From the NCBI GenBank assembly GCA_017474235.1, contig JAFVIB010000015.1:1-51242 (forward strand): 51,242 bases of DNA, written 5' to 3'. A program made the translations under genes and the position numbers. Positions 8,885 through 17,199 of this stretch are shown in pieces. Within the stretch, counting starts at the first letter, position 1; each line of letters opens with the position of its first letter. This stretch comes from Alistipes sp. (GTDB taxonomy: Bacteria > Bacteroidota > Bacteroidia > Bacteroidales > Rikenellaceae). Under the pieces are notes generated by a model. That model searched no databases and was not told the DNA's origin. It worked only from the letters and a program-made list of their open reading frames with translations.

Positions 8885-10059
8885 CCTATACACCATCGTT
8901 AAAACCCAATACCCGAATAGATGTTGCCGATATTCTGCGAGGTATAGCCATTGGCGGCATTGTGCTGATACACTTTATCGAGCAACTCAACTTCTATATC
9001 TTTCCGGAGCCGTCAAGTGAGTTGATGGCTAAGGTTAATGGGTGCGTATGGGATAGTACATTTTTCCTGCTTGCGGGTAAGATGTACGCTATATTTTCGA
9101 TGTTGTTTGGTCTGAGCCTATTTATTCAGCACGATAATCAGGCACAGCTGGGTGTCGATTTTCGCCCTCGCTTTGTATGGAGGATGGTGCTGTTGATGCT
9201 CTTCGGACTATTTGATTTGCTCTTCTATAATGGCGATATACTCACTCTATATGCTGTCTGCGGAGTGCTTGTGCTGCCTTTTGTTCGTGCAAGTAACAGG
9301 GTGCTTGTCGGAGCTACAATACTCTTTGCTCTGCAACCGATAGAGATTGCCTATATTGTTATGGGGCTTTTTGATGCCTCGACAACCTCGCTCGATTTGG
9401 GGTCAAGTGAGCTGTTCAAGGCTATACTTCCGGCACAGGCAGAGGGCTCGTGGCTTGATGTGGCTCAAAAGGGTATAGAGAAGGGTTTTCTTGTGAACTA
9501 TACTTGGGCTATCGAGCACGGCAGAGCAACTCAGACTATATTTCTCTTTTTGCTCGGAATATTTATTGGTCGCAAACGACTCTTTTATGATGAGGGTAAT
9601 AACATCACTATCTGGAAGCGTATTCTTGTAGTGTCGTTGTGCGCTTTTGCGGTGCTGTTTCCGCTCTATAAAATTGTGCCGGATATGGTAGATGTTGCAT
9701 CTATTAAACAGAGTTTGAGCGTTATGCTCAATATGTGGAAAAATCTTGCGATGATGTTTGTCTATGTCTCCGGCGTGGTACTTCTCTACTATCGCACCTC
9801 GGCACGCAATATACTTATCAAGATAGCTCCTTATGGAAAGATGAGCCTGACAAACTATCTTACGCAGTCTATTGTGGGTGGCTTTGTCTTCTATAATTGG
9901 GGTCTTGGAATGTACCGTTATTCGGGTCACGCATCGAGCCTGCTGCTTGGAGTGCTATGTGTAGCTTTGCAGTATATCTTCTGCCGTTGGTGGCTTTCAC
10001 GACACTCTCACGGACCTTTTGAGGCTCTGTGGCGCAAACTTACTTGGATTGGAAAATAA
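8881..10059 (+). CDS. DUF418 multipass inner-membrane protein
   Basis: This 392-residue membrane protein opens with RIDVADILRGIAIGGIVLIHF, the typical start of the DUF418/acyltransferase-3-like membrane family, and has about nine to ten hydrophobic segments. The C-terminal motif PYGKMSLTNYLTQS is characteristic of DUF418, whose function is unknown. The odd point is its place. It starts four bases inside argD (ATGA overlap) and is followed after 11 bp by argF', so it is cotranscribed with arginine synthesis although no pathway step needs a membrane protein. A role in export or in sensing an arginine intermediate is only a guess from position. Confidence 0.88.
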   Translation: MTYTPSLKPNTRIDVADILRGIAIGGIVLIHFIEQLNFYIFPEPSSELMAKVNGCVWDSTFFLLAGKMYAIFSMLFGLSLFIQHDNQAQLGVDFRPRFVWRMVLLMLFGLFDLLFYNGDILTLYAVCGVLVLPFVRASNRVLVGATILFALQPIEIAYIVMGLFDASTTSLDLGSSELFKAILPAQAEGSWLDVAQKGIEKGFLVNYTWAIEHGRATQTIFLFLLGIFIGRKRLFYDEGNNITIWKRILVVSLCAFAVLFPLYKIVPDMVDVASIKQSLSVMLNMWKNLAMMFVYVSGVVLLYYRTSARNILIKIAPYGKMSLTNYLTQSIVGGFVFYNWGLGMYRYSGHASSLLLGVLCVALQYIFCRWWLSRHSHGPFEALWRKLTWIGK

Positions 10060-10070
10060 GAGATACGACT

Positions 10071-11024
10071 ATGAAAAAGTTTACAAATGTAGCAGATATT
10101 GGCAATCTGAAAGATGCAGTTGCCGAGGCTTTGGAGATAAAGAAGAACAAGTTTGCATATACCGAACTTGGACGAAATAAGACCCTGCTGATGATATTCT
10201 TCAACTCATCACTTCGTACCCGACTATCGACGCAGAAGGCGGCGATGAACTTGGGTATGAATGTTATGGTGCTTGATGTAAATCAGGGTGCTTGGAAACT
10301 CGAAACTGAGCGCGGCGTGGTTATGGATGGCGACAAAGCAGAGCATCTGCTTGAGGCGATACCTGTAATGGGCAGTTACTGCGATATTATCGGTGTTCGC
10401 TCATTTGCGGGGTTGAAAAATAAGCGAGAGGATTACGAGGAGATGGTTATCGAGCAGTTTATCCGCTACTCCGGTCGCCCTGTATTCTCTATGGAGGCAG
10501 CTACGGGTCATCCGCTTCAGAGTTTTGCCGACCTGATTACAATCGAGGAGCATAAGACAGTTGCCCGCCCGAAGGTTGTCCTTACTTGGGCTCCACATCC
10601 GAAGGCTCTGCCGCAGGCAGTACCAAACTCATTTGCCGAGTGGATGAATGCGGCAGATTATGAGCTTGTTGTGACCCATCCAAAGGGTTATGAGCTTGAC
10701 CCGCGCTTTGTACGCCCTGAGCAGATTGAGTATGACCAGCGCAAGGCTTTTGAGGGTGCAGATTTTATCTATGCGAAGAATTGGTCGGCTTTTGCTGATG
10801 AGAATTATGGTGCAGTGCTATCTACAGACCGTGATTGGACGGTAGATAGTGCAAAGATGGCTCTGACAAATAATGCCTACTTTATGCACTGCCTGCCTGT
10901 GCGTCGTAATATGATTGTGACAGATGAGGTTATCGAGTCTGAGCGCAGCCTTGTAATTCCGGAGGCGGCAAATCGCGAGATTTCGGCACAAGTGGTAATT
11001 AAACGACTTTTGGAGAGCTTGTAA
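10071..11024 (+). CDS. argF': N-succinyl(or acetyl)ornithine carbamoyltransferase
   Basis: Cytosolic transcarbamylase of 317 residues, closely resembling from memory the Bacteroides fragilis N-succinylornithine enzyme: NKTLLMIFFNSSLRTRLSTQ carries the carbamoyl-phosphate STRT-like loop (SLRTR), and FMHCLPVRRN is near the C-terminus. It forms acylcitrulline rather than citrulline. The residue that sets acyl specificity (Pro90 in the succinyl enzyme, Glu92 in the Xanthomonas acetyl enzyme, both from memory) is Ala90 here, in DGDKAEHLLEA. A longer in-frame start at 10029 lies inside the DUF418 gene. The ATG at 10071 gives the family N-terminus MKKFTNVADIG. It overlaps argB by one base. Confidence 0.92.
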   Translation: MKKFTNVADIGNLKDAVAEALEIKKNKFAYTELGRNKTLLMIFFNSSLRTRLSTQKAAMNLGMNVMVLDVNQGAWKLETERGVVMDGDKAEHLLEAIPVMGSYCDIIGVRSFAGLKNKREDYEEMVIEQFIRYSGRPVFSMEAATGHPLQSFADLITIEEHKTVARPKVVLTWAPHPKALPQAVPNSFAEWMNAADYELVVTHPKGYELDPRFVRPEQIEYDQRKAFEGADFIYAKNWSAFADENYGAVLSTDRDWTVDSAKMALTNNAYFMHCLPVRRNMIVTDEVIESERSLVIPEAANREISAQVVIKRLLESL

Positions 11025-11797
11025 TGATAAAGGTTGTAAAGATAGGCGGCAATGTTATCGACAGTGAGGAGGCTCTGAGCAGTTTTGTCTCAGATTTTGC
11101 GTCGATAGAGGGTCCGAAGGTGCTTGTACACGGAGGCGGAAAACTCGCTACGCGCCTTGCAGAGAGGTTGGATATTCCGACGACGATGATAGATGGTCGC
11201 AGGGTGACAGATAGCGATACGCTCGATGTAGTTACGATGGTCTATGCAGGTCTTGTAAATAAGCGTATTGTAGCGATGCTGCAATCGTTGGGCTGTAATG
11301 CCATAGGTCTTTCGGGTGCAGATGGCGGAGCTGTTAGGGCTACGCGCAGGGCTGCTAACCCGATAGATTTCGGCTTTGTGGGCGATATTTCAGTCGAGGG
11401 TGTAGATGCTGCATTTATCAGAAACCTTATAGAGCAGGGTATAGTCCCTGTATTCTGCTCGATTATGCACGACGGTAAGGGGCAACTGCTCAATTGTAAT
11501 GCCGACTCTGTAGCTTCGGCTGTGGCGGTTGGTTTGGCTACGGAGTGCGATACGGAGTTGCTCTTCTGCTTTGAGAAGCGGGGTGTGATGCGAGATGTTG
11601 ATGACGACACGAGCGTAATTGCAAATATCAATCGTGAGGGATATAAGACTCTGCTTGCAGAGGGTGTTGTAAATAAGGGGATGATTCCTAAGATTGACGG
11701 GGCATTTCGTGCTTTGGAGTGCGGAGTTAAGGTTGTAACGATAAAGCACTCGGCAGAGCTTGCAGATAGTAGTGCAGGTACAAAGATAGAGTTGTAG
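11024..11797 (+). CDS. argB: Acetylglutamate (acylglutamate) kinase
   Basis: It phosphorylates N-acylglutamate with ATP, step two of the pathway. The 257-residue amino-acid-kinase fold starts VVKIGGNVID, followed by VLVHGGGKLATRLAERL, and has VNKGMIPKIDGAFRALECGV near the C-terminus. The length equals the E. coli type (about 258 aa) without the N-terminal helix of arginine-feedback-inhibited kinases, so direct arginine inhibition is not expected. The start overlaps the argF' stop by one base and the stop is two bases before the argE ATG region. Confidence 0.95.
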   Translation: MIKVVKIGGNVIDSEEALSSFVSDFASIEGPKVLVHGGGKLATRLAERLDIPTTMIDGRRVTDSDTLDVVTMVYAGLVNKRIVAMLQSLGCNAIGLSGADGGAVRATRRAANPIDFGFVGDISVEGVDAAFIRNLIEQGIVPVFCSIMHDGKGQLLNCNADSVASAVAVGLATECDTELLFCFEKRGVMRDVDDDTSVIANINREGYKTLLAEGVVNKGMIPKIDGAFRALECGVKVVTIKHSAELADSSAGTKIEL

Positions 11798-11798
11798 T

Positions 11799-12890
11799 AT
11801 GGGTAGAGTGGGTGTTGATAGTTGTGTAGAGTTGCTGTTGAAGCTTGTTGCTACGCCATCGGTGTCGGGCAATGAGGGTGGCACGGCAGATATTATTGAG
11901 GGCTTTCTTACGGGTCAAGGTGTAGAGTGCTCTCGTTGCTATAATAATGTCTGGGCAGTGAGCCGAGGCTTTGACAGTAGCAAGCCTACACTGATGCTCA
12001 ACTCACACCACGATACTGTAAAGCCTGCGGGTGGATACACTTTTGACCCCTATGCCGGCAAGGTAGAGGATGGACGCATTTTGGGCTTGGGTAGTAACGA
12101 TGCCGGCGCATCTGTGGTCTGCCTTATAGCTCTGTTTGTCGAGTATTATGATACAACTTCTCTCCCATTTAACCTTCTGCTTGCCATTACAGCCGAGGAG
12201 GAGACTATGGGCGAGAGGGGTATGCGTGCAATGCTTGCACTACTTGATAGCCGCTCGATAAAGATAGATATGGCAATCGTGGGCGAACCTACGGCTATGC
12301 AGGCGGCAGTGGGCGAGAGAGGTCTTGTCGTGCTTGACGGTGTGGCTACGGGCAAGAGTGGTCACGCAGCACGCAACGAGGGCGATAATGCGCTCTATAA
12401 GGCTGTTGAGGATATAGAGTTGCTAAGAAATTACAGTTTTGATAGGGTAAGCTCGGTGCTGGGCGATATAAAAATATCTGTCACACAGATTGCGGCAGGA
12501 ACACAGCATAATATTGTTCCGGATAGTTGCCGATTTGTTGTCGATGTGCGTACAACAGATGCCTATACAAACGAGCAGACTGTAGAGATGCTTCAGGCGG
12601 CTGTAAAACACTCGACACTCACTCCTCGCTCGACGCGTGTGCGTGCATCGGCTATTGCAGAGCACCATCCACTTGTAAAGGCGGCAGTTGCGGCAGGTAG
12701 AGAGTGCTTTATCTCGCCTACAACATCAGACCGCGCACTTATGTCGGCTTTTCCGGCACTCAAGATAGGTGTTGGCGAGAGTTGTCGCTCTCATACGGCA
12801 GATGAATTTGTAAAAATATCGGAGATAGAGCAGGGAATCTCTATCTATTGTTCTATACTGAAAGGACTTGCAAATGAAATTATGGAATAA
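11799..12890 (+). CDS. argE: M20 deacylase, acetyl/succinyl-citrulline or -ornithine deacylase
   Basis: Zinc peptidase M20 family enzyme of 363 residues. Metal ligands are visible in LMLNSHHDTV, in LGLGSNDAGAS (bridging Asp) and in AITAEEETMGERG (catalytic Glu pair). SGHAARNEGDNALYKA marks the dimerisation domain. Next to an argF' gene, the likely substrate is the acylcitrulline made by ArgF', giving free citrulline for ArgG. Acylornithine deacylase is the conventional label. The ATG at 11799 directly follows argB. The last 17 bp overlap argH. Confidence 0.88.
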   Translation: MGRVGVDSCVELLLKLVATPSVSGNEGGTADIIEGFLTGQGVECSRCYNNVWAVSRGFDSSKPTLMLNSHHDTVKPAGGYTFDPYAGKVEDGRILGLGSNDAGASVVCLIALFVEYYDTTSLPFNLLLAITAEEETMGERGMRAMLALLDSRSIKIDMAIVGEPTAMQAAVGERGLVVLDGVATGKSGHAARNEGDNALYKAVEDIELLRNYSFDRVSSVLGDIKISVTQIAAGTQHNIVPDSCRFVVDVRTTDAYTNEQTVEMLQAAVKHSTLTPRSTRVRASAIAEHHPLVKAAVAAGRECFISPTTSDRALMSAFPALKIGVGESCRSHTADEFVKISEIEQGISIYCSILKGLANEIME

Positions 12891-14169
12891 GGGCTTTGAG
12901 CCTGATAAACTTATCGAGGATTTTACTGTCGGAGCAGACAGAGAGCTTGACTTGCGCTTGGCGCGTTATGATGTCGAGGGCTCAATGGCTCATATCAGAA
13001 TGTTGGAGAGTATAGGGCTTATTGAGAGTAGTGAGTTACCACTGCTCTTGGCGGCTTTAGAGCGTATTGCAGCCACTATTGAGCGCGGTGAGTTTACTAT
13101 CGAGGAGGGCGTTGAGGATGTCCACTCACAGGTCGAGCTGATGCTTACACGCGAGTTGGGTGATATGGGAAAGAAGATTCACTCAGGTCGTTCCCGAAAT
13201 GATCAGGTGCTTGTGGATTTGAAGCTCTTTATGCGCGATGAGCTGCGCAGCCTCTCGGAGCATATCGTTACGCTGTTTAATCGCTTGCAGTCACTGAGCG
13301 ATAAGCATAAAGATACCCTTATGCCGGGCTATACACACCTTCAGGTGGCTATGCCGTCATCGTTTGGTTTGTGGTTTGGTGCATACGCAGAGTCTTTGGT
13401 CGATGATATGGAGATGGTCGCTGCGGCGTATAATATTGCCAATCAAAACCCTCTCGGCTCGGCTGCGGGCTATGGCTCCTCTTTCCCACTCGATAGAGAG
13501 ATGACAACATCGTTGCTGGGCTTTGCTACGCTGAACTATAATGTTGTTGCAGCGCAGATGAGCCGAGGAAAGACCGAGCGAGCAGCTGCATACGCTATCG
13601 CTTCGGTGGCATCGACTTTGGGTAAATTTGCGATGGATGTATGTCTGTTTATGTGTCAGAATTTCGGGTTTATATCCTTCCCTGACAACCTTACAACAGG
13701 CTCAAGCATTATGCCGCACAAGAAGAATCCGGATGTATTTGAGATTATGAGGGGCAAGTGCAACCGCCTTCAGGCTGTACCGAATGAGATTTCGCTGCTG
13801 ACAACAAATCTGCCGCTTGGCTATCATCGTGATTTGCAGCTGCTTAAAGATATTATATTCCCTGCAACCACGACCCTCTGTCAGTGTCTTGATATGTGTG
13901 ATTTTATGTTGCAGCATATCATTATAAAGGAGAATATTGTTCAGGGCGAGCAGTATAACTACCTCTTTACCGTTGAGGATGTTAATAGATTGACCCTTGC
14001 CGGAGTGCCGTTCCGCGAGGCTTATAAAGAGGTCGGTATGGCTGTGCAGCGTGGCGAATATACTCCTACCCGCGAGGTAAATCATACCCATATCGGAAGT
14101 ATAGGCAATCTGTGCAATGATAAAATTGCAGAAAAGATGAATAAAGTTGTTAAGAAGTTTGGATTCTGA
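12874..14169 (+). CDS. argH: Argininosuccinate lyase
   Basis: It splits argininosuccinate into arginine and fumarate, the last pathway step. The 431-residue product has VHSQVELML, HSGRSRNDQVLVD and the fumarase-superfamily signature GSSIMPHKKNPD around residues 277-288. The ATG at 12874 gives the family start MKLWNKGFEPD. A TTG two codons earlier is less likely. It overlaps argE by 17 bp. No terminator is seen between its stop and the Phe/Tyr leader: the -33 box of the next promoter lies in its last codons, so arginine-operon transcripts could run into the aromatic attenuator. Confidence 0.96.
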   Translation: MKLWNKGFEPDKLIEDFTVGADRELDLRLARYDVEGSMAHIRMLESIGLIESSELPLLLAALERIAATIERGEFTIEEGVEDVHSQVELMLTRELGDMGKKIHSGRSRNDQVLVDLKLFMRDELRSLSEHIVTLFNRLQSLSDKHKDTLMPGYTHLQVAMPSSFGLWFGAYAESLVDDMEMVAAAYNIANQNPLGSAAGYGSSFPLDREMTTSLLGFATLNYNVVAAQMSRGKTERAAAYAIASVASTLGKFAMDVCLFMCQNFGFISFPDNLTTGSSIMPHKKNPDVFEIMRGKCNRLQAVPNEISLLTTNLPLGYHRDLQLLKDIIFPATTTLCQCLDMCDFMLQHIIIKENIVQGEQYNYLFTVEDVNRLTLAGVPFREAYKEVGMAVQRGEYTPTREVNHTHIGSIGNLCNDKIAEKMNKVVKKFGF

Positions 14170-14189
14170 AAAAAAAATAACTAATTTTG
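14158..14189 (+). promoter_or_regulatory. Promoter of the Phe/Tyr operon
   Basis: TTTG (14158-14161, inside the last argH codons), 20 bp, then TAATTTTG (14182-14189) matches the Bacteroides consensus. The predicted start is near 14193, about 16 nt before the leader peptide ATG. Confidence 0.72.
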
Positions 14190-14208
14190 TAGTATAAACG
14201 GTTAGGTT

Positions 14209-14268
14209 ATGCAAGGCTCACGATTTTTTGGTTACTTTTATTATTACTTCTTTACCCAGATGGATTAA
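14209..14268 (+). CDS. Phe/Tyr leader peptide of the aromatic operon
   Basis: A 19-codon ORF with the product MQGSRFFGYFYYYFFTQMD: nine of the ten codons from 6 to 15 are Phe or Tyr (five Phe, four Tyr). It lies between a consensus promoter and an intrinsic terminator, immediately before prephenate dehydratase. This is the layout of an attenuation leader: ribosomes that stall for charged tRNA-Phe or tRNA-Tyr would uncover the antiterminator. The peptide itself is not expected to have another role. It was found by reading the sequence, being too short for routine gene calling. Confidence 0.88.
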   Translation: MQGSRFFGYFYYYFFTQMD

Positions 14269-14330
14269 GGAGCGGTAACCCGTGTGCAGATATATATGTA
14301 TAGAGCCGTTCCTTTGGGGAGCGGCTTTTT
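14230..14330 (+). promoter_or_regulatory. Transcription attenuator with alternative hairpins
   Basis: Four segments pair as in E. coli-type attenuators. Segment 1 GGTTAC (14230-14235, within the aromatic codons) can pair with segment 2 GTAACC (14275-14280). Segment 2 also includes AAGGAGCGG (14267-14275), which can pair with CCGTTCCTT (14306-14314) as antiterminator, nine pairs with one G-U. That left arm otherwise pairs with segment 4 in the terminator. Stalling on Phe/Tyr codons hides segment 1 and should favour antitermination. A ribosome reaching the stop at 14266-14268 covers segment 2 and should favour termination. Confidence 0.85.
14304..14330 (+). terminator. Attenuator terminator hairpin
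   Basis: AGCCGTTCC (14304-14312) pairs with GGAGCGGCT (14318-14326), nine pairs with one G-U, a 5-nt loop, then TTTTT. It lies 20 bp before the pheA ATG, so it controls entry into the operon rather than ending one. Confidence 0.9.
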
Positions 14331-14349
14331 ATTTGAATAGACAAGATTT

Positions 14350-15195
14350 ATGAAAAAAGTTGCTATACAGGGATATGCAGGGTCGTTTCACCATATTGCA
14401 GCGCAGCAGTATGAGGGTTGTGCGGTAGAGATTCTTCCGTGCGACACTTTTCGCGCTGTGGCTCGTGCAGTAGAGAGTAGAGAGGTTGATTATGGTGTGA
14501 TGGCTATCGAAAACTCTATTGCAGGCTCGATACTTCCGAATTATAACATTTTGCAGCGATGTAATATCCATATTTCGGGTGAGATATATCTTCAAATACG
14601 CCAAAACCTTATGGTTAATCGTGGTGTGAAGTTGGAGGATATCAGAGAGGTTGAGTCGCATCAGATGGCACTGCTCCAGTGCGCCGAGTACCTTGATGCC
14701 CACCCGTGGCGACTTGTCGAGAGTGCCGATACGGCATTGAGTGCATCACTTCTGCAAAAGAGCGGCTCTCGCACTACGGCGGCTGTCGCGGGAGCATTGG
14801 CGGCAGAACTGTTTGACCTCGATATTGTGGCAAAAGATATACATACAAATCGAAATAACTACACCCGCTTCCTTATCTTGGAGTATTGCGATAGGACTGT
14901 TTTTGCGCCGGAGGCAGAGAGTAGTGAGGGTAATAAGGCTTCGCTATACTTCAAAATCCCCGACACTTCAGGCTCGCTGTATGATGTTTTGGGCTCATTC
15001 GAGGGGTTGGGTATCAATATGACAAAGTTGCAGTCATACCCTATTGCCGACCAGCCGTTCCACTATATGTTCCATACAGATATGGAGTTTGAGAATATCG
15101 CAGCCCTTCGTGATGCGGTACAGAATATGAGAGCAAAGGGCGTTGAGGTGCATATCTACGGAGTGTATAACAAGAATACGGATTTTGAGCTATGA
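14350..15195 (+). CDS. pheA: Prephenate dehydratase with ACT domain
   Basis: It converts prephenate to phenylpyruvate in phenylalanine synthesis. The 281-residue product has the dehydratase fold (about 1-180: VAIQGYAGSFHHIAA, MAIENSIAGSI, NNYTRFLIL) and a C-terminal ACT domain (about 193-275: SLYFKIPDTSGSLYDVLGSF, where family members bind Phe). There is no N-terminal chorismate mutase. That activity sits on the last gene of the operon. The gene stands directly behind the Phe/Tyr attenuator and its end overlaps the aminotransferase start by 4 bp. Confidence 0.95.
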   Translation: MKKVAIQGYAGSFHHIAAQQYEGCAVEILPCDTFRAVARAVESREVDYGVMAIENSIAGSILPNYNILQRCNIHISGEIYLQIRQNLMVNRGVKLEDIREVESHQMALLQCAEYLDAHPWRLVESADTALSASLLQKSGSRTTAAVAGALAAELFDLDIVAKDIHTNRNNYTRFLILEYCDRTVFAPEAESSEGNKASLYFKIPDTSGSLYDVLGSFEGLGINMTKLQSYPIADQPFHYMFHTDMEFENIAALRDAVQNMRAKGVEVHIYGVYNKNTDFEL

Positions 15196-16346
15196 GCAGT
15201 AAGTTCCAACCAATACTTTCACAGCGTCTTGATGGCGTAGGCGAATACTATTTCTCTCGTAAGTTGCGCGAGATAGACTCTCTCCGTGCAGCCGGCAAGA
15301 GTATCATCTCTTTGGGTATAGGCAGCCCCGATATGCCGCCACATCCTACCGTTACGGCTCGCTTGGCAGCAGAGAGCGCAAAGAGTACAGCTCACGGATA
15401 CCAATCTTATAAGGGCGCAGCAGAGCTTCGTGAGGCTTTTGCAGGTTGGTATAGCAGAAAGTTCGGTGTGGAGCTTGACCCGTCAAGTGAGATTATGCCG
15501 CTCATAGGCTCAAAAGAGGGTATTATGCATATCTCGATGACATACCTCAATAGTGGCGATAGAGTCCTTGTACCAAATCCCGGGTACCCGACATATACAT
15601 CGGCAGTGACCCTTGCCGGAGGTGTGGCAACTCCATATAGCCTTACGGCAGAGAGTGGTTGGATGCCTGACTTTGAGAGTATTGATACTTCGGGTGTGAA
15701 GATGATGATTATAAACTATCCGCATATGCCTACCGGTGCAGTGGCAACTTTGGAGCAGTTAGAGCGCATAGTTTCATTCTGCCGTAAGCACTCTATACTG
15801 CTGCTCAATGACAACCCTTACGGCTTTATTCGTAATGCAGAGCCGGTAAGTCTGCTTCAGGTTGAGGGGGCAAAGGAGGTGGCTATGGAGCTCAATTCGC
15901 TCAGCAAGAGCCATAATATGGCGGGCTGGCGTATAGGTATGCTTGCCGCATCAAAAGAGCGTATAGATGAGATACTGAGATTTAAGAGCAATATGGACTC
16001 GGGAATGTTCCTGCCACTTCAACTTGCCGCTGCGACTGCTTTGAGTTTGGGTGATGAGTGGTATGAGGAGCAGAACAGAGAGTACTACGCTCGTGAGCAG
16101 ATAGGCAAGGCTATATTCGATGCTTTGGGTATTGAATATGCCGCAAATCAAGCGGGACTGTTCCTTTGGGGCAGACTGCCTGAGGGGGAGAATTGCTACG
16201 ATTTTTGCGATAAACTGCTCTATGAAAAGGGTGTGTTCCTCACCCCGGGCGGTATATTCGGCAGTGAGGGTGACAGATATATGCGTTTGAGCCTTTGCGC
16301 TCCGCAGAGTCTGCTTGTTCAGGTACTTAATAAAGTGAAGATATGA
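15192..16346 (+). CDS. Class I/II aminotransferase, probable aromatic
   Basis: PLP fold-type I aminotransferase of 384 residues. The PLP lysine is in LNSLSKSHNMAGWR around residue 238. YPHMPTGA and NDNPYGF replace the usual NPNNPTG and DEAYxD motifs, and the terminal part carries the arginine that binds the substrate carboxylate (YMRLSLCAP). Its position between pheA and tyrA, with 4-bp overlaps on both sides, argues that it makes the final transamination to phenylalanine and tyrosine. Sequence alone would equally allow an aspartate, alanine or LL-diaminopimelate-type enzyme. Confidence 0.88.
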   Translation: MSSKFQPILSQRLDGVGEYYFSRKLREIDSLRAAGKSIISLGIGSPDMPPHPTVTARLAAESAKSTAHGYQSYKGAAELREAFAGWYSRKFGVELDPSSEIMPLIGSKEGIMHISMTYLNSGDRVLVPNPGYPTYTSAVTLAGGVATPYSLTAESGWMPDFESIDTSGVKMMIINYPHMPTGAVATLEQLERIVSFCRKHSILLLNDNPYGFIRNAEPVSLLQVEGAKEVAMELNSLSKSHNMAGWRIGMLAASKERIDEILRFKSNMDSGMFLPLQLAAATALSLGDEWYEEQNREYYAREQIGKAIFDALGIEYAANQAGLFLWGRLPEGENCYDFCDKLLYEKGVFLTPGGIFGSEGDRYMRLSLCAPQSLLVQVLNKVKI

Positions 16347-17188
16347 GAGTTGCAGTTATAGGTTTGGGTCTTATTGGTGGCTCGTTTGCTTTGGCTCTCA
16401 AGGCAAAAGGCATAGCTACTACGGTTGTGGGTGTTGAGGCAAATCCTCAGCACGCGGCTATGGCTATAGAGTTGGGTATTGTCGATAGCGTGATGCCACT
16501 ACAAGAGGCTGTTGCAGAGGCAGAGTTGATTGCAATAGCTGTTCCGGTGGATGTTATACCACAGGTGGCAATAAAGGTGCTCAATAGAGTTACAGAGAGT
16601 CAGATTGTTATAGATATGGGCTCGACAAAGGAGGAGCTGTGCGAGATGATTAGTCTGCATCCTATGCGCCATCGCTTTGTGGCTACGCACCCTATGTGGG
16701 GTACAGAGTTCAGTGGTCCACAGGCGGCTACGGCAGACTCTTTTGCAGGGAGAAATGTCGTTATTTGCGAGAAGAGTCGCTCGGCAGTAGAGGCTGTTGA
16801 GAGGGTAGAGGCTCTTTACCGCGCTTTGGGTATGGATATCCTTGAGATGGAGGCTGAGCAGCACGACCTTCACGCTGCCTATGTGAGCCATATATCGCAC
16901 ATCACCTCTTTTATACTCTCTACAACCGTGCTTGAGAAGGAACGCGAGGAGGAGGCTATATTTAACCTCGCCGGTGGAGGTTTTGATAGTACTGTCCGCC
17001 TTGCAAAGAGTAATGCAGATACTTGGATTCCGATTTTTACACAAAATAAGTATAATATTCTCGATGTGCTGCGTGAATATATCCACCAACTTAACCTCTT
17101 CCGCAAGGCGTTGGAGAGGGATGATACGGTGGCACTGCGAGAGATTATCACTCGTGCAAACGATATTAGAAAAGTCTTACAAGAATAA
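16343..17188 (+). CDS. tyrA: Prephenate dehydrogenase
   Basis: NAD(P)-dependent oxidative decarboxylation of prephenate to 4-hydroxyphenylpyruvate. The product has 281 residues, with a dinucleotide site VIGLGLIGGSFALAL at the N-terminus, VIDMGSTKEELC, FVATHPMWGTEFSGP (catalytic-type His), and the helical dimerisation domain with YVSHISHITSF. There is no ACT or chorismate mutase domain, so feedback control is expected to sit elsewhere. The start overlaps the aminotransferase by 4 bp. Confidence 0.94.
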   Translation: MRVAVIGLGLIGGSFALALKAKGIATTVVGVEANPQHAAMAIELGIVDSVMPLQEAVAEAELIAIAVPVDVIPQVAIKVLNRVTESQIVIDMGSTKEELCEMISLHPMRHRFVATHPMWGTEFSGPQAATADSFAGRNVVICEKSRSAVEAVERVEALYRALGMDILEMEAEQHDLHAAYVSHISHITSFILSTTVLEKEREEEAIFNLAGGGFDSTVRLAKSNADTWIPIFTQNKYNILDVLREYIHQLNLFRKALERDDTVALREIITRANDIRKVLQE

Positions 17189-17199
17189 TATATTGAGAT

